Source: Pseudomonadota bacterium
GTDB taxonomy: Bacteria; Pseudomonadota; Gammaproteobacteria; UBA9214
DNA length: 64,000 nt
NCBI GenBank assembly: GCA_041395565.1
Contig: JAWLAI010000005.1
Location: forward strand, 1-64,000
Direction of reading: 5' to 3'
Shown here: piece after piece, positions 63,575 through 64,000 of the stretch
Numbering within the stretch: the stretch's first letter is position 1
Layout of the letters: the number at the start of each line of letters is the position of its first letter
Notes under the pieces: generated by a model
Told to the model about the DNA's origin: nothing
The model's database searches: none
The model's input: only the letters and a program-made list of their open reading frames with translations
Position numbers and translations under genes: made by a program

Positions 63575-64000
63575 AATGGCAACCCGCGCGCCAACCGCGG
63601 CACGCGCCCGGAACGTCCCATGGTCAGCCGCGTCAGCAGCCGCTTTGCCGGCGGCAACAGGTCCAGCGCCACCATGCCGGCACTGCGGGCGGCTGCCAGG
63701 CCCGGCAGCGGCAAGGTGAACAGGCGCGCCAACCCGTCGGTAAACACGGTGACGCTGGCATGGTCACGACGGCGCCAGTCGGCGTAACGCGCCAGCACCG
63801 CGTCCGCGCCCGGGTCGGCACCGGCACGCACGGCATCGACGATCACCTCGGCGAGCACCGCAACATCGCGAGCACCGAGATTGAAGCCCTGCCCGGCGAT
63901 GGGATGCAGGGTGTGCACCGCATTTCCCACCAGCGCCAGCCGCGCTGCAACCGTTTGCCGCGCACTGAGCAGGCGCAGGGGCCAGGCCTGGCGCGTGCCG
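63571..64000 (-). CDS. ubiH: 2-octaprenyl-6-methoxyphenol hydroxylase UbiH (C-terminal part, cut by window)
   Basis: Only the C-terminal 143 codons are present; the gene begins beyond 64000. AARLALVGNAVHTLHPIAGQ and GFNLGARDVAVLAEVIVDAV are the FAD/C-terminal blocks of UbiH (NAxHTLHPIAGQGFNLG). It hydroxylates C6 of the ubiquinone precursor. Its stop overlaps the ubiI start, marking a shared transcript. Confidence 0.9.
   Translation of the reverse strand, partial: GTRQAWPLRLLSARQTVAARLALVGNAVHTLHPIAGQGFNLGARDVAVLAEVIVDAVRAGADPGADAVLARYADWRRRDHASVTVFTDGLARLFTLPLPGLAAARSAGMVALDLLPPAKRLLTRLTMGRSGRVPRLARGLPL

Overview
The window reads as a chromosomal segment from a high-GC gammaproteobacterium. 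Several gene orders are those of this class: surA-pdxA with rsmA-apaG-apaH, lgt-thyA-folA, and ubiH-ubiI next to gcvT-gcvH-gcvP. The glycine decarboxylase P protein is split into gcvPA and gcvPB. Together with the lithotroph-like mix of efflux, respiratory and quinone genes, this suggests a Chromatiales-type or related lineage. That placement is inference; no rRNA or tRNA gene was seen in the window.

Layout. 1-11.4 kb is mostly a leftward run: an M14-type deacylase (cut by the window edge), a glutamate-cysteine ligase-like enzyme, murU, hemH, small membrane proteins, a MerB-like protein with the four key residues, a YgjP-type metalloprotease, nhaA, a PQ-loop-like 7-TM protein and a DUF202 protein. 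One small EF-hand protein runs rightward and ends at a clear intrinsic terminator. 10.9-11.2 kb holds stacked hairpins resembling an IS200/IS605 end and a REP-like palindrome. 11.4-16.2 kb is an accessory stretch of small leftward genes: a cupin, lipoproteins, a RibD-C protein, a SnoaL-like protein, an EthD protein, a sterol-desaturase family protein and two overlapping small ORFs. Its inner part, about 13.6-16.2 kb, is AT-rich and carries integron attC-like sites but no integrase. Next to it lies a conserved hypothetical gene broken by a one-base frameshift.

16.7-22.4 kb carries amgK and an RND efflux pump with its adaptor. 22.6-28.5 kb runs rightward: lptD, surA, pdxA and a DmeF-like CDF metal exporter. 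28.5-37 kb is an interpolated block with two large divergent hybrid histidine kinases, a YjbQ protein and a class II aldolase fused to a Dabb domain. It separates pdxA from rsmA-apaG-apaH (37.4-40.1 kb). 40.2-45.3 kb is leftward: folA, thyA, lgt, rlmI and a GT39 glycosyltransferase. 45.6-48.2 kb has a YyaL/DUF255 thioredoxin-domain protein and a hypothetical protein.

48.5-55.6 kb looks like a self-contained signalling locus. It encodes a LuxR-type response regulator, a TonB-dependent receptor, a periplasmic binding protein and a BarA-like HAMP hybrid kinase; the last two overlap by 4 bases. Two copies of an approximately 47-bp element with GTACT half-sites bracket the locus. The downstream copy lies just before a possible small RNA that ends in an intrinsic terminator. 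This is my main candidate for an undescribed system.

55.7-64 kb is leftward: a PfkB-family kinase, then gcvT-gcvH-gcvPA-tpx-gcvPB behind a tandem glycine riboswitch with its own terminator, then ubiI and ubiH. Glycine cleavage is thus controlled by transcription attenuation, with a thiol peroxidase embedded in the operon.
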